The notes beneath the pieces were generated by a model. That model had not been told where the DNA came from and made no database searches. It worked only from the letters and a program-made list of their open reading frames with translations. 64,000 nt of DNA from an uncultured bacterium. Lineage in GTDB: Bacteria; Actinomycetota; Actinomycetes; S36-B12; CAIYMF01. Both the position numbers and the translations under genes were made by a program. Where the stretch lies: positions 70,096 through 134,095 of the forward strand of contig CAIKEU010000101.1 of assembly GCA_903826575.1 (NCBI GenBank), read 5' to 3'. Within the stretch, counting starts at the first letter, position 1. Every line of letters begins with the position of its first letter. Shown here in pieces: positions 53,792 to 61,770 of the stretch.

Positions 53792-54595
53792 ATGGGACTC
53801 GTTGCGATTTTTGGGGCCGGAGTAATGGGGGAGACCCTGCTCTCAGGTCTGATTCGCGCTGGCCGACCCGTGGACCAGATTTTGGTCACCGAGCGTCGTC
53901 CGGACAAGGTTGACGAACTGAAGTCAAAGTACGGCGTGGCGGTCGTTTCAAATATCGAAGCGGCGGCAACCGCCGACACCCTAGTTTTTGTTGTTAAGCC
54001 GCAGGATATGGGCTCGCTCTGCGATGAGATTGCCGAGCACATTCTACCCGGGGCCATGGTTGTGTCGTTAGCTGCTGGGATCACCACAGATTTCCTGGAG
54101 TCCCACCTCCCGGCCGGTGTTCCGGTGGTTCGAGTGATGCCGAATACGCCGGCGTTGGTTGACGAAGGTATGGCCGCACTGTCTGGCGGTGCGCATTGCG
54201 ATGACGCCCACCTCGACGAAGCTGAAGCTCTTTTGCGCGCAGTGGGCAAGGTGGTTCGCGTCCCCGAGAAGTATCAGGACGCGGTCACCGCAATCAGCGG
54301 GTCGGGGCCCGCTTACATCTTTTACATCGTTGAAGCGATGATCGAGGCTGGTGTTGTTCTCGGCCTGCCACGCGCAACTGCAAGTGAGCTCGTTATCCAA
54401 ACGGTTTATGGTGCGGCCACGATGTTGCGTGAGACCGGCGAACACCCCAGTGTGCTCCGCGAAAACGTGTCTTCGCCTGCTGGCACCACCGTGGCCGCGC
54501 TGCGCGAACTTGATGATCACAAGGTTCGTGCCGCGTTCATTTCAGCCCTCGAGGCCGCGCGCAATCGCAGTCAGCAGTTAGCATCTGGCGACTGA
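53792..54595 (+). CDS. proC: Pyrroline-5-carboxylate reductase
   Basis: A 267-residue NADPH enzyme for the last step of proline synthesis. F-G-A-G-V-M-G is the cofactor loop; V-K-P-Q-D and V-R-V-M-P-N-T-P-A follow, and the C-terminal dimerisation domain has S-G-S-G-P-A-Y and the signature V-S-S-P-A-G-T-T. The ATG at 53792 is preceded by AAAGG and starts directly on the Rossmann fold; the frame extends upstream inside the proline dehydrogenase gene. Confidence 0.96.
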   Translation: MGLVAIFGAGVMGETLLSGLIRAGRPVDQILVTERRPDKVDELKSKYGVAVVSNIEAAATADTLVFVVKPQDMGSLCDEIAEHILPGAMVVSLAAGITTDFLESHLPAGVPVVRVMPNTPALVDEGMAALSGGAHCDDAHLDEAEALLRAVGKVVRVPEKYQDAVTAISGSGPAYIFYIVEAMIEAGVVLGLPRATASELVIQTVYGAATMLRETGEHPSVLRENVSSPAGTTVAALRELDDHKVRAAFISALEAARNRSQQLASGD

Positions 54596-54619
54596 TGTGT
54601 CTCACGCGGTGGTGACAAC

Positions 54620-55813
54620 ATGACCGGTCTGGCGACAGTCGTTTGGGACGACACACTTGCAAAGTACGACTTTGGGCCGGGCCATCCACTCGCGCCGATC
54701 CGTGTTCAACTAGCGATGATGCTCGCAATTGATTTAGGTCTCATTCAACGTGAGAACGTCACTGTCGTAACACCCGACGTTATCGACGACGAACTTCTGC
54801 TCACGGTTCACGACGCGGAATTTGTTCGCGCCGTCAGGGCAGCCTCGGTTGATGCAGCGCAAGTGGATATCGTTCGCGGTCTGGGAACCCCGGATGTGCC
54901 AACGTTTCTCGGGATGCATGAAGCGGCGCGCGCTGTTTGTGGCGCAACTCTTGCAGCTACGCGTGCGGTTCACGAAGGTCGCAGCCTGCATGCAGTAAAT
55001 CTTGCTGGCGGGCTGCATCACTCGATGCCAGGCGCAGCCAGTGGTTTTTGTGTGTACAACGACATCGCAGTATCCATCCAGCACTTGCTTGATCACGGTG
55101 TTGAACGTGTTGCGTACATCGATGTGGATGTCCATCATGGTGACGGAGTTCAGGCTGCATTCTGGGACGACCCGCGAGTTCTGACTATCTCCCTGCACGA
55201 GTCGGGACGATCGCTGTTTCCGGGGACTGGCTTCCCCACCGAAATTGGCGGATCCAGTGCACTCGGTTATTCCGTGAACGTTGCACTCCCGCCGGGAACG
55301 GGCGATAACGACTGGCTTCGCGCTTTTCATGGAGTGGTTCCACAGTTGCTCGAAAGCTTTCAGCCAGATTTTCTTTTTACGCAACAGGGCTGCGATTCAC
55401 ATGCCGAAGATCCGCTAGCGCACCTAGAACTTTCAGTCGATGGTCAGCGAGAGACCTATGCCACCCTTCATCAGTTGGCCCACACCTATGCCGACGGTCG
55501 TTGGGTCGCCGTGGGTGGCGGCGGCTATTCGTGGGTTGACGTGGTTCCGCGCGCTTGGTCGCACCTTATTGCCGAGGTGGTTGATGCAGCCGTCGATCCG
55601 GCCACTCGAATACCGGAGAGTTGGCGAGACATGGTCGCTGGAAGACTCGGCGTGACACCCCCGCGAGTCATGACCGACGGCATCTCTCCGAACGTCCGCA
55701 GGTGGGATTTGGGCTACGACCCGGCGAGCCCCATCGACGCTGCGGTGCTGCGTACACGTGAGGCTGTGTACCCCTGGCATGGCCTATCTGCGGATCCGTA
55801 TCACGGATTCTGA
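54620..55813 (+). CDS. acuC: AcuC-type deacetylase, histone deacetylase superfamily
   Basis: A 397-residue class I-like zinc deacetylase. G-G-L-H-H-S-M-P has the His pair, Y-I-D-V-D-V-H-H-G-D-G-V-Q holds the D-x-H zinc ligands, and L-H-E-S-G and G-C-D-S-H complete the site. AcuC of Bacillus reverses acetylation of acetyl-CoA synthetase, and protein lysine deacetylation is a fair inference here. Last gene of the run from ppx; the same linkage to proC and the BldC-like gene is known in Streptomyces. Confidence 0.9.
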   Translation: MTGLATVVWDDTLAKYDFGPGHPLAPIRVQLAMMLAIDLGLIQRENVTVVTPDVIDDELLLTVHDAEFVRAVRAASVDAAQVDIVRGLGTPDVPTFLGMHEAARAVCGATLAATRAVHEGRSLHAVNLAGGLHHSMPGAASGFCVYNDIAVSIQHLLDHGVERVAYIDVDVHHGDGVQAAFWDDPRVLTISLHESGRSLFPGTGFPTEIGGSSALGYSVNVALPPGTGDNDWLRAFHGVVPQLLESFQPDFLFTQQGCDSHAEDPLAHLELSVDGQRETYATLHQLAHTYADGRWVAVGGGGYSWVDVVPRAWSHLIAEVVDAAVDPATRIPESWRDMVAGRLGVTPPRVMTDGISPNVRRWDLGYDPASPIDAAVLRTREAVYPWHGLSADPYHGF

Positions 55814-55994
55814 GGGCGATTTCGGGCTATTCGGGGCTAATCGGGTGAAGGACCACACGGATTGTGACCTATCACGCCTTCCCCAATTGCCCCGTTGACC
55901 ACTACTCTCCATCAAGCAACAAGTCCAGATGTGTCGTCGCGAGTGCGGTGGGGAAGCCGATCTCGCCACGTCTGGGCTGTAAAGGACGTGCGCA

Positions 55995-56198
55995 ATGGCA
56001 AGTAATGAACGGCCTCTATCCGAGGTCAAGTTCTTGACGGTGGCAGAAGTTGCCACCGCCATGAGGGTTTCCAAGATGACGGTGTACCGCTTGGTCCACG
56101 GTGGCGAATTGCCTGCCATCCGGGTCGGTCGGTCCTTCCGAGTCCCTGAGCAGGCAGTTCATGACTACCTGCGCGACTCATTCGTTGAGACTGCGTAA
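55995..56198 (+). CDS. BldC-like helix-turn-helix regulator
   Basis: A 67-residue MerR/excisionase-type protein that is almost only a winged helix: F-L-T-V-A-E-V-A-T-A-M-R-V-S-K-M-T-V-Y-R-L-V-H-G-G-E-L-P-A-I-R-V-G-R-S-F-R-V. This is the BldC/Rv0500A type. BldC binds direct repeats as head-to-tail filaments and represses development in Streptomyces; the paralogue at this locus is less studied. Direct repeats of the type TTCGGG(C/G)CTA occur in its own upstream gap (about 55822-55841), possible autoregulatory sites. Confidence 0.92.
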   Translation: MASNERPLSEVKFLTVAEVATAMRVSKMTVYRLVHGGELPAIRVGRSFRVPEQAVHDYLRDSFVETA

Positions 56199-56231
56199 TA
56201 CCCTCTGACGGTCGCTCCGGCATCGATCTGA

Positions 56232-56250
56232 CCGGCCCTGATTGGGCCGG
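56232..56250 (+). terminator. Hairpin after BldC-like gene
   Basis: CCGGCCC (56232-56238), loop TGATT, GGGCCGG (56244-56250), 33 bases after the stop. No T-tract. Confidence 0.5.
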
Positions 56251-56263
56251 GAAGTGGACGGGG

Positions 56264-56269
56264 TAGGCT
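56264..56269 (+). promoter_or_regulatory. -10 box of the bS22 gene
   Basis: TAGGCT with TTGGGC 16 bases upstream as a weak -35. It predicts a leader of about 85 bases before the GTG at 56361. This leader can fold into several small hairpins (CGCG/CGCG, CGCCC/GGGCG, TGTCCGGACA). Confidence 0.45.
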
Positions 56270-56360
56270 GTTCCCAGTTACGCGCGGTGTACATCGCGTA
56301 TTTCGTCATACGGTCGCCCGCCGGGCGCCGCTGTCCGGACAAGGCAAGTGAGGTCAGCCC

Positions 56361-56459
56361 GTGGGCTCGGTAGTAAAGAAGCGTCGTAAGCGGATGTCGA
56401 AGAAGAAGCACCGCAAGCTTCTGAAGAAGACACGCGTTCAGCGTCGTAATAAGAAGTAG
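56361..56459 (+). CDS. 30S ribosomal protein bS22 (AURKAIP1/COX24 domain)
   Basis: A 32-residue, extremely basic protein, GTG start, too short for ordinary gene finders. [27 protein letters not shown] is the signature of the AURKAIP1/COX24 domain shared with a mitochondrial ribosome factor, and it matches mycobacterial bS22, seen in ribosome structures near the decoding centre. The slot after the BldC-like gene and before the epimerase is the same as in M. tuberculosis. Confidence 0.93.
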   Translation: MGSVVKKRRKRMSKKKHRKLLKKTRVQRRNKK

Positions 56460-56494
56460 CGAGTTCTGCGCCAATGGCGCAATCGGCTCATTCC

Positions 56495-56526
56495 AACGGG
56501 CGATGACCTTCGGGTCGTCGCCCGTT
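56495..56526. terminator. Stable hairpin with C(UUCG)G tetraloop after bS22
   Basis: AACGGGCGATGACC (56495-56508), loop TTCG, GGTCGTCGCCCGTT (56513-56526); one G-T pair in 14. It begins 36 bases after the bS22 stop and has no T-tract. Confidence 0.8.
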
Positions 56527-56617
56527 GTGACGTATCCGTGGTGCATGATCTAGACCTAGCCGAACTGGATTGGTTGCCGTCACACTCTGGCGGATCTCGA
56601 TGGCCGATGGAGGACAC

Positions 56618-57673
56618 GTGTCGCGAGTTGTCGTTGTGACCGGTGTATCTCGTCATCTTGGGTCGCGAATGGCACGGATCCTGTCGAGGGATGCGTCAAT
56701 CGAGCGTGTCATTGGGGTGGATGTAGTTCCTCCGCGTGAAGACATCGGTGGAGCAGAATTTTTCCGAGCGGATATTCGCAATCCGGTTATCTCAAAAGTT
56801 TTGACTGCAACCGGCGCTGACACCGTTGTGCACATGGGCGTCATCTCGACCCCCGTCCAGGCAGGTGGCCGGTCGACGATGAAGGAAATCAACGTCATCG
56901 GATCGATGCAGTTACTTGCCGCGTGTCAGCGAGTCGGCACCATTACGAAATTCGTTATGAAGTCCTCGTCGACGGTGTACGGCTCCGGACCCAAGGATCC
57001 GGCGCTCTTCACTGAAGACACCGAGCCGCGACACCCGCCAACTTCCGGTTGGGCCAAGGATTCGGTTGATGTGGAAGGTTACGTTCGCGCCTTCAGCCGA
57101 CGTCGCCCCGACGTGTGCGTGACGACATTGCGCTTTGCAAACTTCCTCGGTCCGAAAGCCGCGACTCCGATGGCTGACTATTTCGCGTTACCGGTTATCC
57201 CGACGGTGCTCGGCCACGATGCTCGGCTGCAGTTTATCTACGAGGACGATGGACTCGAGGTAATCCGGCTGGCGGCTCTTGGCGAACATCCGGGTGTATT
57301 CAACGTGGCCGGTGACGACTTTCTGATGCTGTCTCAAGCAACCCGGCAGGCCGGTAAGGCCACTGTTCCGGTGTTCGAACCGCTTATGGCAACCGTCGGT
57401 AGTTGGGTTAAGCGTGCGGGCTTTGCTGACTTCACCGCGGATCAGATTCGTTATCTGACTTACGGCCGGGGGTTGGATACGACGCGGTTAAAGGAAAAGT
57501 TCGGTTTTACTCCGCGGTACACCACGCCGGAAGCCTTCGCCGAGTTCCTCCGGGTTCGAGAGCTGCCATACTCCCTGCCAGGTGAGCGACTTGAATCCTT
57601 AGAACGCAACATCGCCCATGCACTCGGTTCGGCGACGAAGAGTGAAGCTGCCGAGCAGATGGCCGGTGGATGA
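56618..57673 (+). CDS. NAD-dependent epimerase/dehydratase (GalE2/Rv0501 position)
   Basis: A 351-residue extended SDR. V-V-V-T-G-V-S-R-H-L-G is the cofactor loop, D-I-R-N-P and M-G-V-I-S-T-P follow, and S-S-T-V-Y-G-S-G carries the active-site Ser/Thr. The expected Y-x-x-x-K is not clear: around the Lys the sequence is S-G-W-A-K, so catalysis is uncertain, though the family may simply differ here. The GTG at 56618 has GGAGG four bases upstream and is preferred over an ATG six codons earlier. It is linked by stop/start overlap with the acyltransferase, as in mycobacteria. Confidence 0.82.
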   Translation: MSRVVVVTGVSRHLGSRMARILSRDASIERVIGVDVVPPREDIGGAEFFRADIRNPVISKVLTATGADTVVHMGVISTPVQAGGRSTMKEINVIGSMQLLAACQRVGTITKFVMKSSSTVYGSGPKDPALFTEDTEPRHPPTSGWAKDSVDVEGYVRAFSRRRPDVCVTTLRFANFLGPKAATPMADYFALPVIPTVLGHDARLQFIYEDDGLEVIRLAALGEHPGVFNVAGDDFLMLSQATRQAGKATVPVFEPLMATVGSWVKRAGFADFTADQIRYLTYGRGLDTTRLKEKFGFTPRYTTPEAFAEFLRVRELPYSLPGERLESLERNIAHALGSATKSEAAEQMAGG

Positions 57674-58623
57674 TGGTTGACGCGCAGATCATTCCTTTCG
57701 AAGATGACGAGGCACGAAATCGTCGTCGACTCAGCTCGGTTGACGCAACGCCCGCCCGCGACCTGCCACAAGCGCAGCCGGGTACGCCGACGGCGGGGGC
57801 CGTTGCAGAGTGGTTGGATTTCCTACGGCGTCGGGTGACGGGTGATTACACGGTCGATGAATTTGGCTACGACGCTGATCTCACCGATCACGTACTGCTT
57901 GCGTCGTTGCGGCCGCTCTATCAGGAGTGGTTCCGAGTCGACGTGCGCGGGATCGAGAACATTCCGTCCGAGGGTGGGGCACTCATCGTCGCGAATCACT
58001 CAGGCACGGTGGCCCTTGATTCGCTGATGACGCAACTGGCCGTACACGATCATCACTCGGCGCACCGCCACTTGAGAATGCTTGGCGCAAACTTGGTCTT
58101 CTCAACACCATTTCTCGGTGAAGTGGCTCGCAAAGCTGGACATACGTTGGCGTGTAACGCCGATTCAGATCGACTCCTTGACGCAGGTGAGTTGGTGGCC
58201 GTCTGGCCCGAAGGATTTAAGGGTGTCGGCAAGAAGTTCAGCGAGCGATACAAGTTGCAGCGATTCGGGCGCGGTGGCTTCATCGCGTCAGCGCTCAAGG
58301 CGCAGGTGCCCATCATCCCAGTGTCGATTGTGGGCGCGGAGGAGACGTATCCGATGCTGGCAAACTTCACCCCGCTTGCTCGCCTCTTCAATCTCCCGTA
58401 CTTCCCGATAACACCGACGTTCCCGTTGCTCGGGCCAGTAGGAATGGTTCCGCTACCGAGTAAATGGATCATCGAATTCGGTGAGCCGATCCCGACCGAT
58501 CATTATCCGGTGGGTTCGGCAGACGATGCGCTTTTGGTCTTTAACCTTGCCGATGATGTCCGAGACACGATTCAGCAGTCGCTATACCGACTCTTGACCG
58601 AGCGTCAGTCTGTGTGGCGATAG
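57670..58623 (+). CDS. 1-acyl-glycerol-3-phosphate acyltransferase-like protein
   Basis: A 317-residue PlsC-type acyltransferase. The catalytic N-H-S-G-T-V-A-L-D (H-x4-D) is in the middle, with W-P-E-G as the second motif and P-I-I-P-V-S-I-V-G as the third. An N-terminal 100 residues precede the domain, as in Rv0502-type proteins. It acylates a lyso-phospholipid or glycolipid, substrate unassigned. The ATG overlaps the epimerase stop. Ten bases separate it from the convergent HAD gene. Confidence 0.88.
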   Translation: MMVDAQIIPFEDDEARNRRRLSSVDATPARDLPQAQPGTPTAGAVAEWLDFLRRRVTGDYTVDEFGYDADLTDHVLLASLRPLYQEWFRVDVRGIENIPSEGGALIVANHSGTVALDSLMTQLAVHDHHSAHRHLRMLGANLVFSTPFLGEVARKAGHTLACNADSDRLLDAGELVAVWPEGFKGVGKKFSERYKLQRFGRGGFIASALKAQVPIIPVSIVGAEETYPMLANFTPLARLFNLPYFPITPTFPLLGPVGMVPLPSKWIIEFGEPIPTDHYPVGSADDALLVFNLADDVRDTIQQSLYRLLTERQSVWR

Positions 58624-58633
58624 CGTTCGTTGC

Positions 58634-59539
58634 CTAGAGCGTCGGCCAGCCGTCTTTACGCACCCGGGCGGCACCGATACCGATGCCGATGCCCACGCCG
58701 ACCCCCGCGGCTGCGGCTAGCCCGGCCGGAATGTAATAGTGAGTCGCGAAGCGAGTTCGTCGGTAATCATGGATCTCCCATCCGACCGCCCTGGCATGTG
58801 AACGCAGGGCTGAGTCGGGATTGACCGCCACGGCACGTCCGACTGCAGACAGCATGGGAACGTCATTTGCCGAGTCTGAGTAGGCCGTGCAGCGAACAAG
58901 CTCGAGTCCCTCACGCTCGGCTAACGCTCGTACGGCTTCGGCCTTGGCCTTGCCATGTAGTGGTGCTCCGACAAGCCTGCCGGTGTAGACACCATCGACG
59001 ATTTCACTGACTGTCCCTAAGGCTCCCGTCAGGCCCAGGCGTTGGGCAATGATCGACGCCAGCTCGACGGGTGTTGCGGTGACGAGCCACACCCGCTGGC
59101 CTCTGTCTAAATGACCTTGGGCAAGTGCCAGGGTTCCGGGCCATAGCTTGCGGGCCATCAGCTCATCGAAAATCTCTTCGCCGAGGCTCACGACATCGTC
59201 AACACGCCTGCCCTTGACGAAAGCCAGTGCTGCTTCCGTCGCTTGGGCCATGTCTTCAAGGTCTTCTGAGCCATTGATCACGAATTTGGCTTGCTTGAGG
59301 GCAAAGTCGCTGACCTCGCGAACCGTAAAAAACTTGCGGCGGGCCATCCCGCGGGCGAGGTGAAAAATACTGGCCCCGCGCATGACTGTGTTGTCCACGT
59401 CAAAAAAGGCTGCGCCGGTTGGGTCCTGCTCTACGGCGCCTGTTTGATGGACGGCGGCGGCGGCCGCAGATGCTTCACCGGCCAGCTGTGAGGCGTGCAG
59501 CAGATTCGCGTTCAGCTCGTCGTCACTTGATACGTCCAC
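58634..59539 (-). CDS. HAD-IB family phosphatase with C-terminal membrane segment (SerB1-like position)
   Basis: A HAD hydrolase of about 301 residues. Nucleophile Asp is in A-F-F-D-V-D-N-T-V, motif II Thr in V-W-L-V-T-A-T-P, motif III Lys in H-G-K-A-K and motif IV in Y-S-D-S-A-N-D-V-P. Cap region matches the HAD-IB (SerB/CicA) group, seen as Rv0505c in M. tuberculosis; phosphoserine is possible but not shown. The C-terminus ends in a Gly/Ile-rich hydrophobic stretch ([13 protein letters not shown]) then a basic tail, so it may be membrane-tethered. The start is uncertain; GTG 59539 avoids overlap with the divergent gene. Confidence 0.82.
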   Translation of the reverse strand: MDVSSDDELNANLLHASQLAGEASAAAAAVHQTGAVEQDPTGAAFFDVDNTVMRGASIFHLARGMARRKFFTVREVSDFALKQAKFVINGSEDLEDMAQATEAALAFVKGRRVDDVVSLGEEIFDELMARKLWPGTLALAQGHLDRGQRVWLVTATPVELASIIAQRLGLTGALGTVSEIVDGVYTGRLVGAPLHGKAKAEAVRALAEREGLELVRCTAYSDSANDVPMLSAVGRAVAVNPDSALRSHARAVGWEIHDYRRTRFATHYYIPAGLAAAAGVGVGIGIGIGAARVRKDGWPTL

Positions 59540-59581
59540 GTACGTAAGGGTACCTAGTTTCGCGTGTGACAGGATCGTTCT

Positions 59582-59839
59582 GTGGATCCTGAACCAATCG
59601 TCGCCCGGGTGAGCCTGATTGGTAAGCCAGATTGCCATCTGTGTGAGCAGGCCCGAGCGGTGATAGAGCGGGTGTGCTTGCAGACCGGTGAATCATTCGT
59701 TGAGCTCTCGATACTCGAGGATCCGGAGCTGGCAGACCTGTATTGGGAGCGGATCCCTGTCACGTTGGTGGACGGCCAGCCCCACGATTTCTGGCGGGTA
59801 GATGCTGATCGGCTACGTCGCGCTTTGACCGAACACTGA
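59582..59839 (+). CDS. Glutaredoxin-like protein, DUF836 type
   Basis: An 85-residue thioredoxin-fold protein with the redox motif C-H-L-C in [11 protein letters not shown] and the cis-Pro in R-I-P-V-T-L-V-D-G. This is the DUF836/Rv0508 type, which lies beside hemA in mycobacteria. The in vivo partner is unknown; the nearby redox sensor Rex and heme genes suggest a redox context. GTG start. Confidence 0.88.
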   Translation: MDPEPIVARVSLIGKPDCHLCEQARAVIERVCLQTGESFVELSILEDPELADLYWERIPVTLVDGQPHDFWRVDADRLRRALTEH

Positions 59840-59896
59840 TCAGTTGTTTGCGACCATGAGCGGTTGTGTCGCAACGGGTGGGCGGTAAGGTGTACG

Positions 59897-59902
59897 TAGG
59901 CT
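59897..59902 (+). promoter_or_regulatory. -10 box of the desaturase gene
   Basis: TAGGCT, predicting a leader of about 23 bases with GGAG before the ATG at 59932. Confidence 0.4.
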
Positions 59903-59931
59903 ACGGTCGCGTAACCACGTTTGGAGATTCG

Positions 59932-60879
59932 ATGCCCACCCTCGAAGAACTTGCCGATTCGGCGCAACTCGTCCGTGAGTTGGAACCGCTTGCTGCAGCG
60001 GAACTTGATCGTCACCTGTCGATGGTCAAGAACTGGATGCCCCATGAGTACGTTCCGTGGGCGCAGGGCACAAACTTCGATGGAATTTACGGCGGTGAGC
60101 CGTGGAATGAAGAGCAGTCGCCAGTAGATGGTGTCGCTCGAACCGCCCTAGTGGTCAACCTCCTAACGGAGGACAATCTGCCTAGTTACCACCGTGCGCT
60201 TTCTGACATCACCGGCCGTGAGAGTGCATGGGGTGAGTGGGTTCAGCGGTGGACCGCCGAGGAAGCTAGGCATGCGATCGCGATGCGCGACTACATGACC
60301 GTCACCCGTGCGGTTGACCCGGTAGTCCTAGAGCAGGAGCGGATGGCGCATATGAGCCGCGGCTTCGAATCGTCGAATGAGGAGCATGTCCTCAAATCCA
60401 TGGGATATGTGTCGTTCCAAGAACTCGCAACGCGGATCTCCCACCGCAACACTGGCCGCCACACAACTGATGAGGGCCTAGATCGACTTTTGGCCCGAAT
60501 TGCCGCTGACGAGAACCTGCACATGCTATTCTACCGCAACATCATGGGCGCAGCCTTCGATGCTGCGCCTGACGCGTCCATGGTGGCCGTACTCGACGTG
60601 GCACAAAACTTTGCTATGCCGGGCAGTGAAGTAGACGGCTTTGCCCGTCGATCGTTCGCCATCGCTATGGCGGGTATTTACGACCTGCGCATCCACCACG
60701 ACGAGGTTCTCGCACCCGTGTTGAGAGCGTGGAATGTATGGGATCGCACTGACTTTGGGGCGATTGGCGAGCGGGCTCGTGATGAACTTGCGACCTTCAT
60801 GGCGGATCTGGATGAGACCGCTAAGCGCTTCGAGGAAAAGCGGTCAGCGCGTGCTGAGCGGGTGGCCGCGCGCTCGTAA
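59932..60879 (+). CDS. Acyl-[acyl-carrier protein] desaturase, diiron type
   Basis: A 315-residue soluble ferritin-like desaturase. Diiron ligands are in E-E-A-R-H-A-I and D-E-N-L-H-M, spaced as in FA_desaturase_2 enzymes (mycobacterial DesA), and W-T-A-E-E-A-R-H is the signature. Introduces a double bond into ACP-bound fatty acids, so it controls membrane fluidity. Starting at ATG 59932 with GGAG seven bases upstream fits relatives (M-P-T-L-E-E-L); an upstream GTG in frame would add 22 residues. C-terminal tail is basic and Glu/Arg-rich. Confidence 0.87.
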   Translation: MPTLEELADSAQLVRELEPLAAAELDRHLSMVKNWMPHEYVPWAQGTNFDGIYGGEPWNEEQSPVDGVARTALVVNLLTEDNLPSYHRALSDITGRESAWGEWVQRWTAEEARHAIAMRDYMTVTRAVDPVVLEQERMAHMSRGFESSNEEHVLKSMGYVSFQELATRISHRNTGRHTTDEGLDRLLARIAADENLHMLFYRNIMGAAFDAAPDASMVAVLDVAQNFAMPGSEVDGFARRSFAIAMAGIYDLRIHHDEVLAPVLRAWNVWDRTDFGAIGERARDELATFMADLDETAKRFEEKRSARAERVAARS

Positions 60880-60895
60880 TCCCAACGGGGATAGG

Positions 60896-60939
60896 CAATT
60901 TGAGCGTCTTTACGGCTCCGCCGTCTGAATGTCAAATTG
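60896..60939 (+). terminator. Nested inverted repeat after the desaturase gene
   Basis: Outer arms CAATTTGA (60896-60903) and TCAAATTG (60932-60939) enclose ACGGC-TCC-GCCGT (60912-60924). Placed 17 bases after the stop; no T-tract. Terminator or RNA stability element. Confidence 0.45.
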
Positions 60940-60959
60940 AAGCACCGGGGGTTGAAACT

Positions 60960-60975
60960 TGTGACACACGTCACA
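60960..60975. promoter_or_regulatory. CRP/GlxR-type site upstream of rex
   Basis: TGTGACACACGTCACA, a perfect TGTGA-N6-TCACA site, and a full dyad TGTGAC/GTCACA. Its centre is about 85 bases upstream of the predicted rex transcription start. Confidence 0.6.
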
Positions 60976-61017
60976 GGGTGAGATGTCCACATCGTGGACG
61001 GATAGACCCATCTCACT

Positions 61018-61035
61018 TTGTGCATACGTTCACAA
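61018..61035. promoter_or_regulatory. Rex operator (ROP box)
   Basis: TTGTGCATACGTTCACAA fits the Rex consensus TTGTG-N6-TTCACAA closely. It ends 42 bases before the rex ATG and covers the -35 and half of the promoter spacer. Confidence 0.85.
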
Positions 61036-61046
61036 CTACCTACGCT
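61018..61046 (+). promoter_or_regulatory. Promoter of rex-hemA-hemC
   Basis: TTGTGC (61018-61023), 17-base spacer, TACGCT (61041-61046). Start of transcription is predicted near 61053. The Rex operator overlaps it, giving NADH-responsive autorepression. Confidence 0.6.
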
Positions 61047-61077
61047 CGAGGGATCTACTGCCTTGGGGTTGATAACT

Positions 61078-61770
61078 ATGCCGAACAGTCGCGCGAACGA
61101 TGCGCTGCGACGTGGCATCCCCGAGGCGACCGTGGCCCGGCTCCCGATCTACCACCGCGTGCTGTCTCAGATCACTGAACGCGGAATCATCACTGTGTCG
61201 TCTGAAGAACTCGCCGCGGCCAGTGGTGTCTCAAGTGCCAAACTTCGCAAGGACCTTTCCTTTCTCGGTTCCTATGGAACCCGCGGCGTCGGATACGACG
61301 CGGCGTACTTGCTCTACCAAATCCAGCGCGAGCTTGGCCTGACGCAGGATTGGCCCGTTGTGATTGTTGGCGTGGGAAACCTTGGCCATGCGTTGGCCAA
61401 TTACGGCGGCTTTGCCAACCGAGGTTTTCGCGTTGTGGGTCTAATCGACGCCGATCCCGCGCTGGTCGGTGAGACCATCACCGTAGGTCGAGATGGGCAG
61501 ACACTCATGATCCATTCACTCGATGATCTGGAAAAGATTGTGACAGAGGTCGACGCCCTCATCGGTGTCATCGCCACACCCGCCGCGGCCGCACAAGACG
61601 TCTGCGATCGCCTTGTTGACTGTGGCGTCACGAGCATTCTTAATTTCGCACCGGTAGTGCTGACGACATCTTCTGCTGTCCATGTCCGCAAGGTTGATCT
61701 CGCAACCGAATTGCAGATCCTGGCCTTTCATGAGCAGCGCCGGGGCGATGCGCACGAGGTGATCGTGTGA
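61078..61770 (+). CDS. rex: Redox-sensing transcriptional repressor Rex
   Basis: A 230-residue repressor that releases DNA when the NADH/NAD+ ratio rises. N-terminal winged helix: R-L-P-I-Y-H-R-V-L, V-S-S-E-E-L-A-A-A-S-G-V-S-S-A-K-L-R-K-D-L-S-F-L-G-S-Y-G-T-R-G-V-G-Y. Rossmann domain with V-G-V-G-N-L-G-H-A-L; C-terminal swapped helix ends A-F-H-E-Q-R-R. The ATG at 61078 starts just before the family core; an upstream ATG at 61018 lies inside the operator. Its stop overlaps hemA, as in Streptomyces. Confidence 0.96.
   Translation: MPNSRANDALRRGIPEATVARLPIYHRVLSQITERGIITVSSEELAAASGVSSAKLRKDLSFLGSYGTRGVGYDAAYLLYQIQRELGLTQDWPVVIVGVGNLGHALANYGGFANRGFRVVGLIDADPALVGETITVGRDGQTLMIHSLDDLEKIVTEVDALIGVIATPAAAAQDVCDRLVDCGVTSILNFAPVVLTTSSAVHVRKVDLATELQILAFHEQRRGDAHEVIV

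Noticed and set aside
55863-55876. TGTGACCTATCACG upstream of the BldC-like gene as a CRP site
   Set aside because: Half-sites are separated by four bases rather than six, and the second half lacks the final A.
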